From: JAWSVE01 sp050789445
GTDB lineage: Bacteria; Pseudomonadota; Gammaproteobacteria; Pseudomonadales; Cellvibrionaceae
Direction of reading: 5' to 3'
DNA length: 64,000 bases
NCBI GenBank assembly: GCA_050789445.1
Contig: JAILXR010000001.1
Location: 2,542,001 to 2,606,000 of the forward strand
In this document: piece by piece, positions 52,613 through 61,911 of the stretch
Numbering within the stretch: the first letter of the stretch is position 1
Layout: each line of letters starts with the position of its first letter
The notes under the pieces: model-generated
Told to the model about the DNA's origin: nothing
The model's input: the letters and a program-made list of their open reading frames with translations, nothing else
Databases searched by the model: none
Made by a program: the position numbers and the translations under genes

Positions 52613-54091
52613 ATGAAATATAAAGACCTTCGCGATTTCATAGCTCAATTAGAAAAAATGGGCGAATTAAAACGCATTACAACGCCGGTTGATCCGAATT
52701 TAGAAATCACTGAAATTTGCGACCGCACGTTAAAAATGGGCGGCCCCGCGTTACTGTTTGAAAATCCCATCGGTTATACCACTCCTGTACTCGGCAATTT
52801 ATTTGGTACGCCTAAACGCGTTGCTTTAGGCATGGGACAAGATTCCACCGAAGCCTTACATGAAGTTGGTAAGCTTCTCGCTTTTTTAAAAGAACCCGAA
52901 CCACCAAAAGGTTTGAAAGATGCATGGGATAAACTTCCCATTTTTAAACAAGTTTTAAACATGGGGCCAAAGGTTGTTTCAAAAGCAGTCTGCCAACAAA
53001 TCGTTATCAAAGGTGATGACGTCGACTTAAATACATTACCGATTCAAACCTGTTGGCCCGGTGATGCAGGGCCATTAGTCACTTGGCCTCTTGTCATTAC
53101 TAAAGGCCCAGAAAAAGACCGACAAAATTTAGGCATTTATCGCATGCAATTGATCGGAAAAAACCGATTAATTATGCGCTGGTTAAGTCACCGTGGTGGT
53201 GCTTTAGATTTTCGAGAATGGCAACAAAAATATGGCGACAAACCCTTTCCCGTTTCTGTTGCACTCGGTGCTGATCCGGCAACTATTCTTGGCGCAGTAA
53301 CACCTGTACCTGATACTTTATCTGAATACGCTTTTGCGGGTTTACTTCGCGGTGATAAAACCGAAGTGGTAAAAAGTCTTAGCAATGATTTACAAGTTCC
53401 GGCAAGTGCCGAATTTGTTTTAGAAGGTTACATTGCTCCCAACGACATGGCTGATGAAGGTCCTTTCGGCGATCACACCGGCTACTATAACGAAGTCGAT
53501 AGCTTCCCCGTATTTACCGTCGAAAAAATCACACATCGTAAAGACCCTATTTATCACAGCACCTACACAGGCAGACCACCGGACGAACCCGCCGTTTTAG
53601 GCGTTGCACTGAACGAAGTATTTGTTCCGATCTTACAAAAGCAATTTCCGGAAATTACTGATTTTTATTTGCCGCCGGAAGGCTGCTCTTATCGCATGGC
53701 AATTGTCACGATTAAAAAACAATACCCCGGCCACGCTAAACGCGTGATGATGGGCGTGTGGTCTTTCTTGCGACAGTTTATGTACACCAAGTTTGTGATT
53801 GTCACAGACGACGATGTTAACGCCCGCGACTGGAAAGACGTTATCTGGGCAATGACAACGCGCATGGATCCAGCACGCGATACAGTGATGATAGAAAATA
53901 CTCCCATCGATTATTTAGATTTTGCCTCACCTGTTTCTGGCCTCGGTTCAAAAATTGGGTTCGATGCAACGAATAAATGGGAAGGTGAAACCACTCGTGA
54001 ATGGGGAAAAACTATTGAGATGGACGAAGCTGTTAAACAACGTGTCGATGATATTTGGGAAGAGTTGGCCATTCTAAAACAGGACGATTAA
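52613..54091 (+). CDS. ubiD: UbiD, 4-hydroxy-3-polyprenylbenzoate decarboxylase
   Basis: 492 aa, the normal length. It uses prenylated FMN made by UbiX to decarboxylate the ubiquinone precursor. Signatures are MKYKDLRDFIAQLEKMGELKRI, in pieces, PIQTCWPGDAGPLVTWPL, GIYRMQLIGKNRLIMRWLSHRGG in pieces, and the catalytic EGPFGDHTGYYNEVDSFPVF in pieces (the conserved Glu precedes GPFGDH). It follows rho by 133 bp. Start supported by the family-typical N-terminus; AGGAATG overlaps the start with a weak SD. Confidence 0.97.
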   Translation: MKYKDLRDFIAQLEKMGELKRITTPVDPNLEITEICDRTLKMGGPALLFENPIGYTTPVLGNLFGTPKRVALGMGQDSTEALHEVGKLLAFLKEPEPPKGLKDAWDKLPIFKQVLNMGPKVVSKAVCQQIVIKGDDVDLNTLPIQTCWPGDAGPLVTWPLVITKGPEKDRQNLGIYRMQLIGKNRLIMRWLSHRGGALDFREWQQKYGDKPFPVSVALGADPATILGAVTPVPDTLSEYAFAGLLRGDKTEVVKSLSNDLQVPASAEFVLEGYIAPNDMADEGPFGDHTGYYNEVDSFPVFTVEKITHRKDPIYHSTYTGRPPDEPAVLGVALNEVFVPILQKQFPEITDFYLPPEGCSYRMAIVTIKKQYPGHAKRVMMGVWSFLRQFMYTKFVIVTDDDVNARDWKDVIWAMTTRMDPARDTVMIENTPIDYLDFASPVSGLGSKIGFDATNKWEGETTREWGKTIEMDEAVKQRVDDIWEELAILKQDD

Positions 54092-54120
54092 TTTTCAAAA
54101 AAATCACACATAACCAACAT

Positions 54121-54154
54121 AAAAAGGCGATCTCAATATTAAGATCGCCTTTTT
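54121..54154. terminator. Bidirectional terminator between ubiD and the DUF6351 gene
   Basis: Perfect 13-bp stem AAAAAGGCGATCT / AGATCGCCTTTTT with an 8-base loop. The T-tracts on both strands suit termination of both convergent genes. Confidence 0.88.
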
Positions 54155-54176
54155 CATTTTCTGTACTTTTAAAAAG

Positions 54177-56465
54177 TTAGATAGATTCAGAAACTGGCTT
54201 TGATGGCATGGCTTTACCCACTGGGCCATCCGAATAATCTAACCAAGGTGTTGCTGGTTGTACACCGACACCGGGTTTTGTCCAATCGCAAACACCTTTC
54301 GGGAAAATGGCTTCCATTCGTTGCCATTGAGAATCAGTAAATTCCTCACTGTAACTTTTTCTATCCAATGATTTTAATTCACATTTTAAAATATTTTCTG
54401 CCAACGGCCCGCCAGCAATTTGTCGAGGTGATTGATAGTAAGCGAGAACAGGATCAGCATCACATATTGAAAAATCTGTTACTTTTGTTTGATAATCGTC
54501 ACCGATATAACAAAAATCGACAGCATTTTTCGGTTTATTTTTAATAACTTTTTCTTCCACAGAATCATCGGATGTATCAGCTTTGATCGCAGACACCCAG
54601 GCGTCGATAGTTTCTAAGGATTCACCCGCTAAATGTTTTGGCGGCAATAAACCCGGGCCGTATCGCCAAATAATTTGATTATCATGATGGCCTAATACGC
54701 GATCTAAACGATCACGAACAGCAAACGCTCGCCAGTTCATATGAATGCCAGAGTTATCATTACCCCGTAAATCAATGATTGGCGTTTTTGCCCACTGACG
54801 TGGATCAGTCACTAAACCTATTTGATAGGCTATCGCAACACTGTCTTTATTTGCATTCATTCGTTCTTTTGTTAAACCGCGATCAATATCGCTACCACCA
54901 ATATTTTCATTTAGCGTGACAAATTCTTCTGTATTAATTTCACCATCATTAAATGCTTTTAATCCGTACTCTACACCAGTGTTATCCGCATAACGCCGAG
55001 CAAACGTTTCCTCTGGCTCATTTCCCCACAATGCTTTTTCATGATCTGGCTGAGAACAGCGAACACCCTCTGGGTTGCTTTCTTTGTCGTACACCCAGTT
55101 TTTGGGTAATTTGCAGTTATTTACTTCTTGGCCATTACGTTCAAAGTTTCCTGGATTATTTGAATGACCAAAAGATCGTGACCAGGCCATGCACGCTTTT
55201 TCGTTAAGATGTCCAGCAATAGACGCTCGCTTTTTATTAATATCGGCCTCATTTAAATCGCTGGTTAATACTTTAAATTCTGTAGAATCAAAATAATTTT
55301 CTAACAACACGCAATCAGTTACTTCCATACTCGTGGTGTGTGAATCTGGGTAAGTACAGGCCGGTTGAATCCCATCTAAAATACCTGGATAAGTTCCTGC
55401 AATCACTAACTGCATAATCGATCCACCGGAGCAGCCAGAACCGATTGTATTTTTAATTAAACCGTATTGCTCATTCACATGCTCTTTAATCATCATCACT
55501 GTTTCTGCAGCAACAACTTTATTGGCATTCAGGGCTTGGTCTGTCAAAGAACTCACTGAGACCATAAACCCTCGAGACAAAACATCATCATTTTGCCAAG
55601 AACTATTGGGTGGCATTTGTCGTCTCGGTGTTCCGGTACTACCACCGAAGATATGAACTAATTTTTTATTCCATACCGAAAAACCTTCTGACATATCTGT
55701 AACGACAGCGATGTCATAAATGCCACGGTTAATTGCTCCGCGTTCCACCCGGACTACATAAGGAATAGTTGTGCTTTCGCCTGTAACACTCTCTGTTGTT
55801 GTAAAGCTCGCTATGTCATTCGGTTTTTCGGTAGCTTTTGTATCATAAGGCTTAAAGCAAGGAATAACCTGTCGTGGGTTTTCTGGTGAGCGACCGCACT
55901 TCTCTGTCGTTCGATAGTAAAAGCTGATTTCAGATTTCGTATTACATTTTTCATCTATCGCTGCTGAGCTTAACCCGCTTTTTACAATAGCAGGATTATT
56001 GTCATCGCCTTCTGTCGCTTCTGGTGATGCACAAATCCAGGGTTGTATTTGCCGACCGGAAAAAATCGGTCCACCTTTACTATGATTTTTTATGGTAAGG
56101 CGCGAAGATTTTTCGCCAAAAGTAGCGACAACACTATTCTCTCCCTCAGTTAAGCTCTCAACTAACCCAACTAATACATTCCCACCCTGCTGGCTAAATC
56201 GTTCAGTGACATCGGCTTCATTGACACTGATTTTTAATTTTTCTTCTTTTAATCCAACCGATATTTTAACTTCTATCAATGCATCACCGCCGCTGATCAA
56301 ATCAGCTCTATTCGATAACGATGTAATGGTGATATTAGTAGCAGCTAGTGCCGACACATCCTCTGTTTTTTTACCGCAACCAACACCTAGGGTGATCATT
56401 GCGAGTAACGGTAAACTAAAAAAGAATGAGCGATCCGAGAGATGACATTGAGTGAAGGAATGCAT
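54177..56465 (-). CDS. DUF6351 family exported protein, probable lipoprotein
   Basis: 762 aa. The N-terminus has a hydrophobic segment (about 13-29, FFFSLPLLAMITLGVG) ending in a cysteine (GVGC), a lipobox-like but non-canonical site. The start of the mature part, ITSLSNRADLISGGDALIEVKI, in pieces, and the central GSGCSGGSIMQLVIAGTYPGI resemble DUF6351 proteins, in which G-x-S-G-G-S may be a hydrolase nucleophile elbow. Many cysteines and a Trp/Pro-rich C-terminus suggest a disulfide-stabilised extracytoplasmic protein. No enzymatic function is established to my knowledge. It is a single-gene unit, 85 bp from the convergent ubiD. Confidence 0.7.
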   Translation of the reverse strand: MHSFTQCHLSDRSFFFSLPLLAMITLGVGCGKKTEDVSALAATNITITSLSNRADLISGGDALIEVKISVGLKEEKLKISVNEADVTERFSQQGGNVLVGLVESLTEGENSVVATFGEKSSRLTIKNHSKGGPIFSGRQIQPWICASPEATEGDDNNPAIVKSGLSSAAIDEKCNTKSEISFYYRTTEKCGRSPENPRQVIPCFKPYDTKATEKPNDIASFTTTESVTGESTTIPYVVRVERGAINRGIYDIAVVTDMSEGFSVWNKKLVHIFGGSTGTPRRQMPPNSSWQNDDVLSRGFMVSVSSLTDQALNANKVVAAETVMMIKEHVNEQYGLIKNTIGSGCSGGSIMQLVIAGTYPGILDGIQPACTYPDSHTTSMEVTDCVLLENYFDSTEFKVLTSDLNEADINKKRASIAGHLNEKACMAWSRSFGHSNNPGNFERNGQEVNNCKLPKNWVYDKESNPEGVRCSQPDHEKALWGNEPEETFARRYADNTGVEYGLKAFNDGEINTEEFVTLNENIGGSDIDRGLTKERMNANKDSVAIAYQIGLVTDPRQWAKTPIIDLRGNDNSGIHMNWRAFAVRDRLDRVLGHHDNQIIWRYGPGLLPPKHLAGESLETIDAWVSAIKADTSDDSVEEKVIKNKPKNAVDFCYIGDDYQTKVTDFSICDADPVLAYYQSPRQIAGGPLAENILKCELKSLDRKSYSEEFTDSQWQRMEAIFPKGVCDWTKPGVGVQPATPWLDYSDGPVGKAMPSKPVSESI

Positions 56466-56712
56466 AGAGTGGTCCTCTAATGAAATATAATTATTATTTT
56501 AAGAAAATCGTTTTGGCAGAGCTTAGATTGGATGGATTGATACTCTGCAATTATTATTTTTGTATTTATTAACTTTAAAACTAGAGCTAAAACAATAAGG
56601 ATTAAAGTGTATTGCAATACTGAGGAGAATACTTATAAGGAAATGTAAAAAACGATCAAGGCATCGTTTTGGATTACTATTAACGCAGAAAAAAGAGGTA
56701 GGAGACAAACGG
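56466..56712. other. Intergenic region between dgkA and the DUF6351 gene
   Basis: 247 AT-rich bases with no gene I can support. A promoter for the DUF6351 gene should lie here on the minus strand but I cannot point to a clear hexamer pair. The 65-codon minus-strand frame (56523-56720) overlapping the dgkA end has no family resemblance and no SD. Confidence 0.4.
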
Positions 56713-57084
56713 CTAAACAATAAATCGAGCTAGAATTGCACCCCACGTAAAAATAACAATACATAAGCTGACTAGTACCGCGGCTGAACCCATATCTTTT
56801 GCCATTCCACTAAGTGGATGCTCTTCTGTGCCAACTCTATCGACGACGGCTTCAACAGCACTATTTAAAAGCTCGACAATTAGTACCAGTAATACGCTCG
56901 TAATTAACGCGACTCGCTCAATCGCAATGACGGGCAAAAATATCGCGACTGGAATTAATAAGGCAGCAAGTACAGCCTCAAAGCGAAATGCCGCTTCACC
57001 GTGCCACGCTTGCATAAATCCTTGTTTTGAAAATTTTGTTGCGTTTTTTAATCGTAAAATTTCACTACGTATATAGTCGAGCAT
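56713..57084 (-). CDS. dgkA: Diacylglycerol kinase
   Basis: 123 aa, the size of the prokaryotic trimeric integral-membrane DgkA. The hallmark is ELLNSAVEAVVDRVGTEEHP followed by LSGMAKDMGSAAVLVSL, with three membrane helices (about 34-50, 55-74, 95-120). It phosphorylates diacylglycerol to phosphatidic acid, recycling lipid from membrane-derived glycan or LPS modification. It lies only 18 bp after hemY, so it is likely cotranscribed with the hem genes, an uncommon pairing. Confidence 0.95.
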   Translation of the reverse strand: MLDYIRSEILRLKNATKFSKQGFMQAWHGEAAFRFEAVLAALLIPVAIFLPVIAIERVALITSVLLVLIVELLNSAVEAVVDRVGTEEHPLSGMAKDMGSAAVLVSLCIVIFTWGAILARFIV

Positions 57085-57102
57085 TCAATTTCCTTGTTGC
57101 CT

Positions 57103-58341
57103 CTATTTTCCAACGGCTGTTAAAGGCAGCCCACTTTGCTGAGCCAAATCTGGTAAAGGTAAATCGGGAAGACCAGTGCCTGTATGCGCAATACTGTCTT
57201 GATAGTATTGATTGCTTTTTTCGTATTCCCCTAAATGTGATAACAACCTCGCTAACTCGGCATAGGCTTCTGCACTTTTCTCAAGCTTAATACTGTCTTC
57301 AAAATAGTCTCTCGCTTTATCCCATGATTCGTTTCGCAAACTTAAGCGACCTAACGTAAGCAAGATAGTCGGGTTTGCGGGCCTTTCTCGCAACCATGTT
57401 TCTGCAATCAATAATTGTTTTTTAATGTCGTCACCGGCAATTCGACCATAAAAATTAACGAGCCGATCATCCCAGTTTCGCTTTAAACCTTTTCGAATAA
57501 CCGATTCTGCCCCTTTATGATTTCCTTCTTTTTCGAGCTGCTCAACATAAATAGTGATCACATCAATATCTTTTTTGACATTGCTCGGCATTGCATCCCA
57601 CTCGGACTTTATATCTGCTGCAGGAGAAATTAAGCACGCTTTATAAAGCGTTAACTGCAACGCTTGAAACTCACTCGGCGTTAAAATCTCAGATTTTTTA
57701 AGGCTAGGTAATAGCGCTTTTAACGATTTCCAGTCCTCTAAAAAAACATAGGTTTGCTGTAACAAATCAAGCACGACGGGATGATTAGGTGCTAATTTTT
57801 TTGCTCGCTCTAATGTTGCTAAACACTGCTCGTATTTTTTGTCGATTAACTGCATACGGGCTTGTGTCAATGCAACAGCCAACCCACTATCTGGCGATGT
57901 CTTTTCGGCTTGATGTAAAAGATCCAATGCCTCTTTTTGATTCCCCATTTCATAACTTGCGCGGGAAGCCGCTAAATAATTAATAATAGGGTAATCCGTT
58001 TTCTTTACAGATTTAAGTAAATTTTTTCGCGCTTGTGCCCAGTTACCTTCCATAAAATTGACGAGGCCTGTCGCTGTTCGTTTTTGAACGGCTTGACTGT
58101 TTCCCGCCAACACTTTGCTAGCACCACCAACAACAGTATTGATAACTGACCGCACTATCCACAGCAGGAAGTAAAACACACCGACACACAATAGAAATAC
58201 GGCGACAGCAGCCCAAAAGCTCATTTCTATACTGGTGTTACCTAGAGAAATAAGAACGTATCCACTCCCCTGTGTGATTTTATGAAAAAGAAATGAACCC
58301 GCTACTAAAGCGATTAAAATCAAAAACAATAATCGCTTCAT
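57103..58341 (-). CDS. hemY: HemY, inner-membrane TPR protein of the hem operon
   Basis: 412 aa. Two N-terminal membrane helices (about 4-25 and 41-66) precede a tetratricopeptide-repeat region (about 90-400): FMEGNWAQARKNLLKSVKKT and the later TLGRLSLRNESWDKARDYFEDS (in pieces). This is the gammaproteobacterial HemY, associated with late heme synthesis but not the protoporphyrinogen oxidase of the same name in Bacillus. The ATG overlaps the hemX stop as ATGA, so translation is coupled. Confidence 0.92.
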   Translation of the reverse strand: MKRLLFLILIALVAGSFLFHKITQGSGYVLISLGNTSIEMSFWAAVAVFLLCVGVFYFLLWIVRSVINTVVGGASKVLAGNSQAVQKRTATGLVNFMEGNWAQARKNLLKSVKKTDYPIINYLAASRASYEMGNQKEALDLLHQAEKTSPDSGLAVALTQARMQLIDKKYEQCLATLERAKKLAPNHPVVLDLLQQTYVFLEDWKSLKALLPSLKKSEILTPSEFQALQLTLYKACLISPAADIKSEWDAMPSNVKKDIDVITIYVEQLEKEGNHKGAESVIRKGLKRNWDDRLVNFYGRIAGDDIKKQLLIAETWLRERPANPTILLTLGRLSLRNESWDKARDYFEDSIKLEKSAEAYAELARLLSHLGEYEKSNQYYQDSIAHTGTGLPDLPLPDLAQQSGLPLTAVGK

Positions 58342-59783
58342 TCTACAACCTCCGCACTCTTAGCCTTTGGTAAAGAATCTGATGATTCAGGGTTAGATAA
58401 TGAAGCGCTGGGCTTAACAGCTGCTTGAGGCTCAGAAATATTTTTTAATCGATGCAATCTCTCAATATAAGCACCTAATGCTTTTTGCGATTGAGTGATG
58501 TCAGGTAAAACCTGGATGATATTTTGTTGTTTGAGCGCGTTAAGATCGCCAACTAAACTCTCGGCTTCTTTCGAGAAAGGATAATATTCATTCAGTAATC
58601 GGCTTGCTTTATCTAAACTTTCTTCAAAAACTAATTGCTGCTCTTTTAATAAAGCAAGCTGCGCTGTCTCTAAGGTCAAACGCAAACTATTTTGAAGATA
58701 AGCTTGTCCGTCAGCAGGTAACAAAGGCTCTAAGGCTTCATCGTGTTTTGTAATCCGGATATAACTTTGAAAAGCAGATAACGCTTTTGAAAAGCTTTGC
58801 TTGACCACATCAAAACCTTTAACCGTTTCTTGTGATTTTTCTTCAGAAATAATTGGTGCGTTCTGATAATTCTGCGGCACCGGGCTAGGCAACACCACTA
58901 GCGCTTTGCTCATGGCTGCGAGCGACAAAAAGATACCTTCTCTGTCGACACTTTTTACTAACTTCAGAGTGGTGATATCTTCCGCTAATTTTTCTCTTAC
59001 GCGAAATAATTCTGGATCGCTCAGTTTTTGTAAAATCTCATCGGCAGCTTGAAGAAGAGCAAGTGCACCCTGGCTGTTACGCTCCATAATTAATCGCTGG
59101 CCAGCTAGGCGTGTTAAATAATGCGCCTCCGCAAGCTTCCAATCTTCATTGGTTGTCGTTGTTAATGCCGCCCACTGTTCCCTCTGCCCAGAGATTTGTT
59201 GTTTTAATAATTCATTTTCTTTTACTAGGTTAGCAACACTTTGTTTTTGCTGATCCAATTGCGTGTTTATTTCATTACTAATCGAACTGACAGTATTTTG
59301 AAGAGTATTTACCTTTGACTCATAGCGTTGCGTTTGAGAATCACCATCGCTAGTGATTGAATTAATTTTTTGGTCTTGCATCCACAAAAAATATCCAACT
59401 GCACCTAAAGCACCAAGCATAATTAGTAGCAATAAAATAATGGGCCAACGAGACGCCGTTTTTTGTTTTTGTTTTTCTTCTGGCGCTGATGGAACAGCTG
59501 AAGCTTCTACTTTCTCTTTTGGCTGCTCTGCTTTTTCTCCTGTTTTTTGTTCTAGTTCTTTTTCTTTCTCTGCTTTTAATTCTTCTGAGGGCTTTTTATT
59601 TTTAGTAGTAGCATTTTCTTTACTATCAGAAGCACTCTCGCTTGAGGTGGCTTCTTTCGAAGTCAATTCAGCAGACGATGTATTCTTCGTGCTTTCATCA
59701 ACAGAAACATCTGATGCATTTTCTTTTGAGTCTTTCATCGCATTCTTCACTATGTTGTCTACTGAATTTTTGTCAGTTGTCAT
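58338..59783 (-). CDS. hemX: HemX, membrane protein of the hem operon
   Basis: 481 aa. A hydrophilic N-terminus (about 1-108) of low complexity rich in Lys, Glu, Ser and Ala is followed by one membrane helix (about 110-132, WPIILLLLIMLGALGAVGYFLW) and a long periplasmic part with a coiled coil (about 145-205) and conserved segments NEDWKLAEAHYLTRLAGQRL and LLNEYYPFSKEA. It belongs to the HemX/uroporphyrinogen-III C-methyltransferase-like family; catalytic activity is not established and a scaffold role in heme synthesis is likely. It follows hemD by 55 bp. Confidence 0.9.
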   Translation of the reverse strand: MTTDKNSVDNIVKNAMKDSKENASDVSVDESTKNTSSAELTSKEATSSESASDSKENATTKNKKPSEELKAEKEKELEQKTGEKAEQPKEKVEASAVPSAPEEKQKQKTASRWPIILLLLIMLGALGAVGYFLWMQDQKINSITSDGDSQTQRYESKVNTLQNTVSSISNEINTQLDQQKQSVANLVKENELLKQQISGQREQWAALTTTTNEDWKLAEAHYLTRLAGQRLIMERNSQGALALLQAADEILQKLSDPELFRVREKLAEDITTLKLVKSVDREGIFLSLAAMSKALVVLPSPVPQNYQNAPIISEEKSQETVKGFDVVKQSFSKALSAFQSYIRITKHDEALEPLLPADGQAYLQNSLRLTLETAQLALLKEQQLVFEESLDKASRLLNEYYPFSKEAESLVGDLNALKQQNIIQVLPDITQSQKALGAYIERLHRLKNISEPQAAVKPSASLSNPESSDSLPKAKSAEVVE

Positions 59784-59838
59784 TTTACTTACTATCTCTT
59801 CAATTAGTTTGAGCCGTTAGCTTTTGCTCTCAATTAAC

Positions 59839-60699
59839 TCACGTGGTTTTTTCCCAATCACATAAAGCTTGAGTCATTTCGTTATCGGTCGCGTTTTTAG
59901 CAATGATTAGTTTTTTAAACCCTAAGTCATCAGCTATCTTCGCAACACGATCTCCTGGAATTAATAGTGGTAGCTTTTTAATACTCGCGCTTTTATCTCT
60001 ATCTACCGCCATATCTGACTCAGACAGGGTCTCTAGCACCGCGTTCAGGTTAACAACACTCTCTCCACTGTGAGCAGATAATACCGTTTTACGGCTATTA
60101 TTTCCTAATTTCAACTCATGTATTTGTGTAAACGCTTTCAACGGCAATTCACGCGTATAAAGCTCACCATAGGTTACCGATGCGCCTCGTTTAGTCAATT
60201 CCTCACTGAGGTAAGTGCGGCCGCCCACCCCCCGAAAGATTAAGACTTTATGATCTTTTACATTTCCCATGGCTTCAAGCGCTAATAGATCTTCGCTGTT
60301 CATTGCTTCTTCTGGTGCAATGATTTCAAAGTCTCGCTGAGCGGCCAATTTTGCAGTGGCGGACCCGACTGCAAAATACTCAATACCCACAGGGCGCTGA
60401 GGCCAAAAATCATCAATCCATCCAGCAGCTTCCAAAACCGCATTTTGGCTCACAAAAATAATCTTTTGGAATTCATCAAGCTGAAGAATTATTGACTTAA
60501 TCTTATTAAGTCGCCTAGATTGCTCTTGAGGATTATCGTTGAATAAATCAGCACTTTTTAAAGAATGGATTTCAAGGACAGGCATTAAGTATGAACAGGC
60601 ACCCAACGCTGTTAATTGTTGCTGCCATTTCTCACCTTGCACTTTGGGGCGAGTAATAACAATATCTAGATCATTTAGAATATTACTCTGTGAGCTCAT
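59839..60699 (-). CDS. hemD: Uroporphyrinogen-III synthase
   Basis: 286 aa, near the family length of 250-270. It closes hydroxymethylbilane with inversion of ring D. The family is poorly conserved; the supporting features are the start DIVITRPKVQGEKWQQQLTALG in pieces, IIFVSQNAVLEAAGW, FAVGSATAKLA, VLIFRGVGGRTYLSEELTKRG in pieces, and the C-terminal VLSAHSGESVVNL. The gene sits between hemC (70 bp) and hemX (55 bp), the classical hemCDXY operon order, which makes the call safe. Confidence 0.94.
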   Translation of the reverse strand: MSSQSNILNDLDIVITRPKVQGEKWQQQLTALGACSYLMPVLEIHSLKSADLFNDNPQEQSRRLNKIKSIILQLDEFQKIIFVSQNAVLEAAGWIDDFWPQRPVGIEYFAVGSATAKLAAQRDFEIIAPEEAMNSEDLLALEAMGNVKDHKVLIFRGVGGRTYLSEELTKRGASVTYGELYTRELPLKAFTQIHELKLGNNSRKTVLSAHSGESVVNLNAVLETLSESDMAVDRDKSASIKKLPLLIPGDRVAKIADDLGFKKLIIAKNATDNEMTQALCDWEKTT

Positions 60700-60769
60700 A
60701 GTATTTCGATTGATTTAATATTTTTCAGATGGCTATAACACCACACTTCAACTCTACTCTCATTTAAAT

Positions 60770-61708
60770 TTATTCATGCAACGCTGCTAATAATTTATCG
60801 GCGCCATTAGCAATCAATTCTTCCGCTAATTGCGTCCCCATCTCATCAGCATTGATAGCTGGACCCGACATTTCTTTTTGGATAATTTCTTCACCATCTA
60901 CACTTGCTACCAATGCTTGTAAAAATAACTCGTCATTACCCGATTTATTTTTTTGATGAATAGCGTAAGCCGCAATTGGCACCTGGCAACCGCCCTCTAA
61001 TCGCTTTACTACAGCACGCTCAGCAATCACCGCTTCCGCCGTTTTTTGATGGTGAAGTGGAGCCAATAACTCTAAAATTGTTTTGTCTGCTATACGACAC
61101 TCAATACCAACAGCGCCTTGGCCACCAGAAGGTAAACATAATTCAATCGATAATTTTTCTTTGATACGATCGTCAAAGCCTAAACGCATTAACCCAGCTG
61201 CCGCTAAAATAATTGCCTCATACTCCCCATCATCTAATTTTTTTAAGCGTGTATTAACATTTCCACGCAAAAATTCGATTTTTAAATCAGGACGATAAGC
61301 TAACAATTGGCTTTGCCGACGCAGGCTTGATGTACCCACTCGACTGCCTTGCGGAAGTTCAAGCAACGTTTGATATTCATTGGATACAAACGCGTCGCGA
61401 GGGTCTTCTCGTTCGCAAATAGTCACTAGCCCTAGCCCTTCTGGGAATTCCATCGGAACATCTTTCATGGAATGCACGGCAATATCAGCTCGATTTTCTA
61501 ACAGCGCATGCTCTAGCTCTTTGACAAATAATCCTTTGCCGCCAATTTTCGCCAAGGGAACATTAAGCACTTGATCACCACGACTAGTCATTGGTACTAA
61601 TTCAACCAAGAGATCGGGATGAATTTTTTCAAGCTCAGCTTTGACGAACTCCGCTTGCCATAATGCTAAGGCACTTTTTCGAGTTGCAATGCGGAGTAAC
61701 TGAGCCAT
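60770..61708 (-). CDS. hemC: Porphobilinogen deaminase (hydroxymethylbilane synthase)
   Basis: 312 aa, the usual length. It joins four porphobilinogens into hydroxymethylbilane. Sequence marks are LLRIATRKSALALWQAEFVK, GGKGLFVKELEHALLE, DIAVHSMKDVPMEFPEGL, RVGTSSLRRQSQLLAYRPDL and the dipyrromethane cofactor cysteine in RLEGGCQVPIAAYA (about 243). AGGAA lies six bases before the ATG. It heads hemC-hemD-hemX-hemY and is separated by about 200 bp from algR, so it may have its own promoter. Confidence 0.97.
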   Translation of the reverse strand: MAQLLRIATRKSALALWQAEFVKAELEKIHPDLLVELVPMTSRGDQVLNVPLAKIGGKGLFVKELEHALLENRADIAVHSMKDVPMEFPEGLGLVTICEREDPRDAFVSNEYQTLLELPQGSRVGTSSLRRQSQLLAYRPDLKIEFLRGNVNTRLKKLDDGEYEAIILAAAGLMRLGFDDRIKEKLSIELCLPSGGQGAVGIECRIADKTILELLAPLHHQKTAEAVIAERAVVKRLEGGCQVPIAAYAIHQKNKSGNDELFLQALVASVDGEEIIQKEMSGPAINADEMGTQLAEELIANGADKLLAALHE

Positions 61709-61911
61709 AAAAATTCCTAATAATTATTAATTTAAAAATAAGAAAAGCAAAAAAATATTGATAATTTAATGCAAAAAAACCAAACAACTTTTTCCTTGAC
61801 GGTGAAGCGGCTTGGTCTTTTCTTTTTATTTTTCTTTTGATCTATTTCTAACGTAACAGTACTGGTATTTATCTAGACTAATATCCATCTAAAAACCAGA
61901 TTATTGATACA

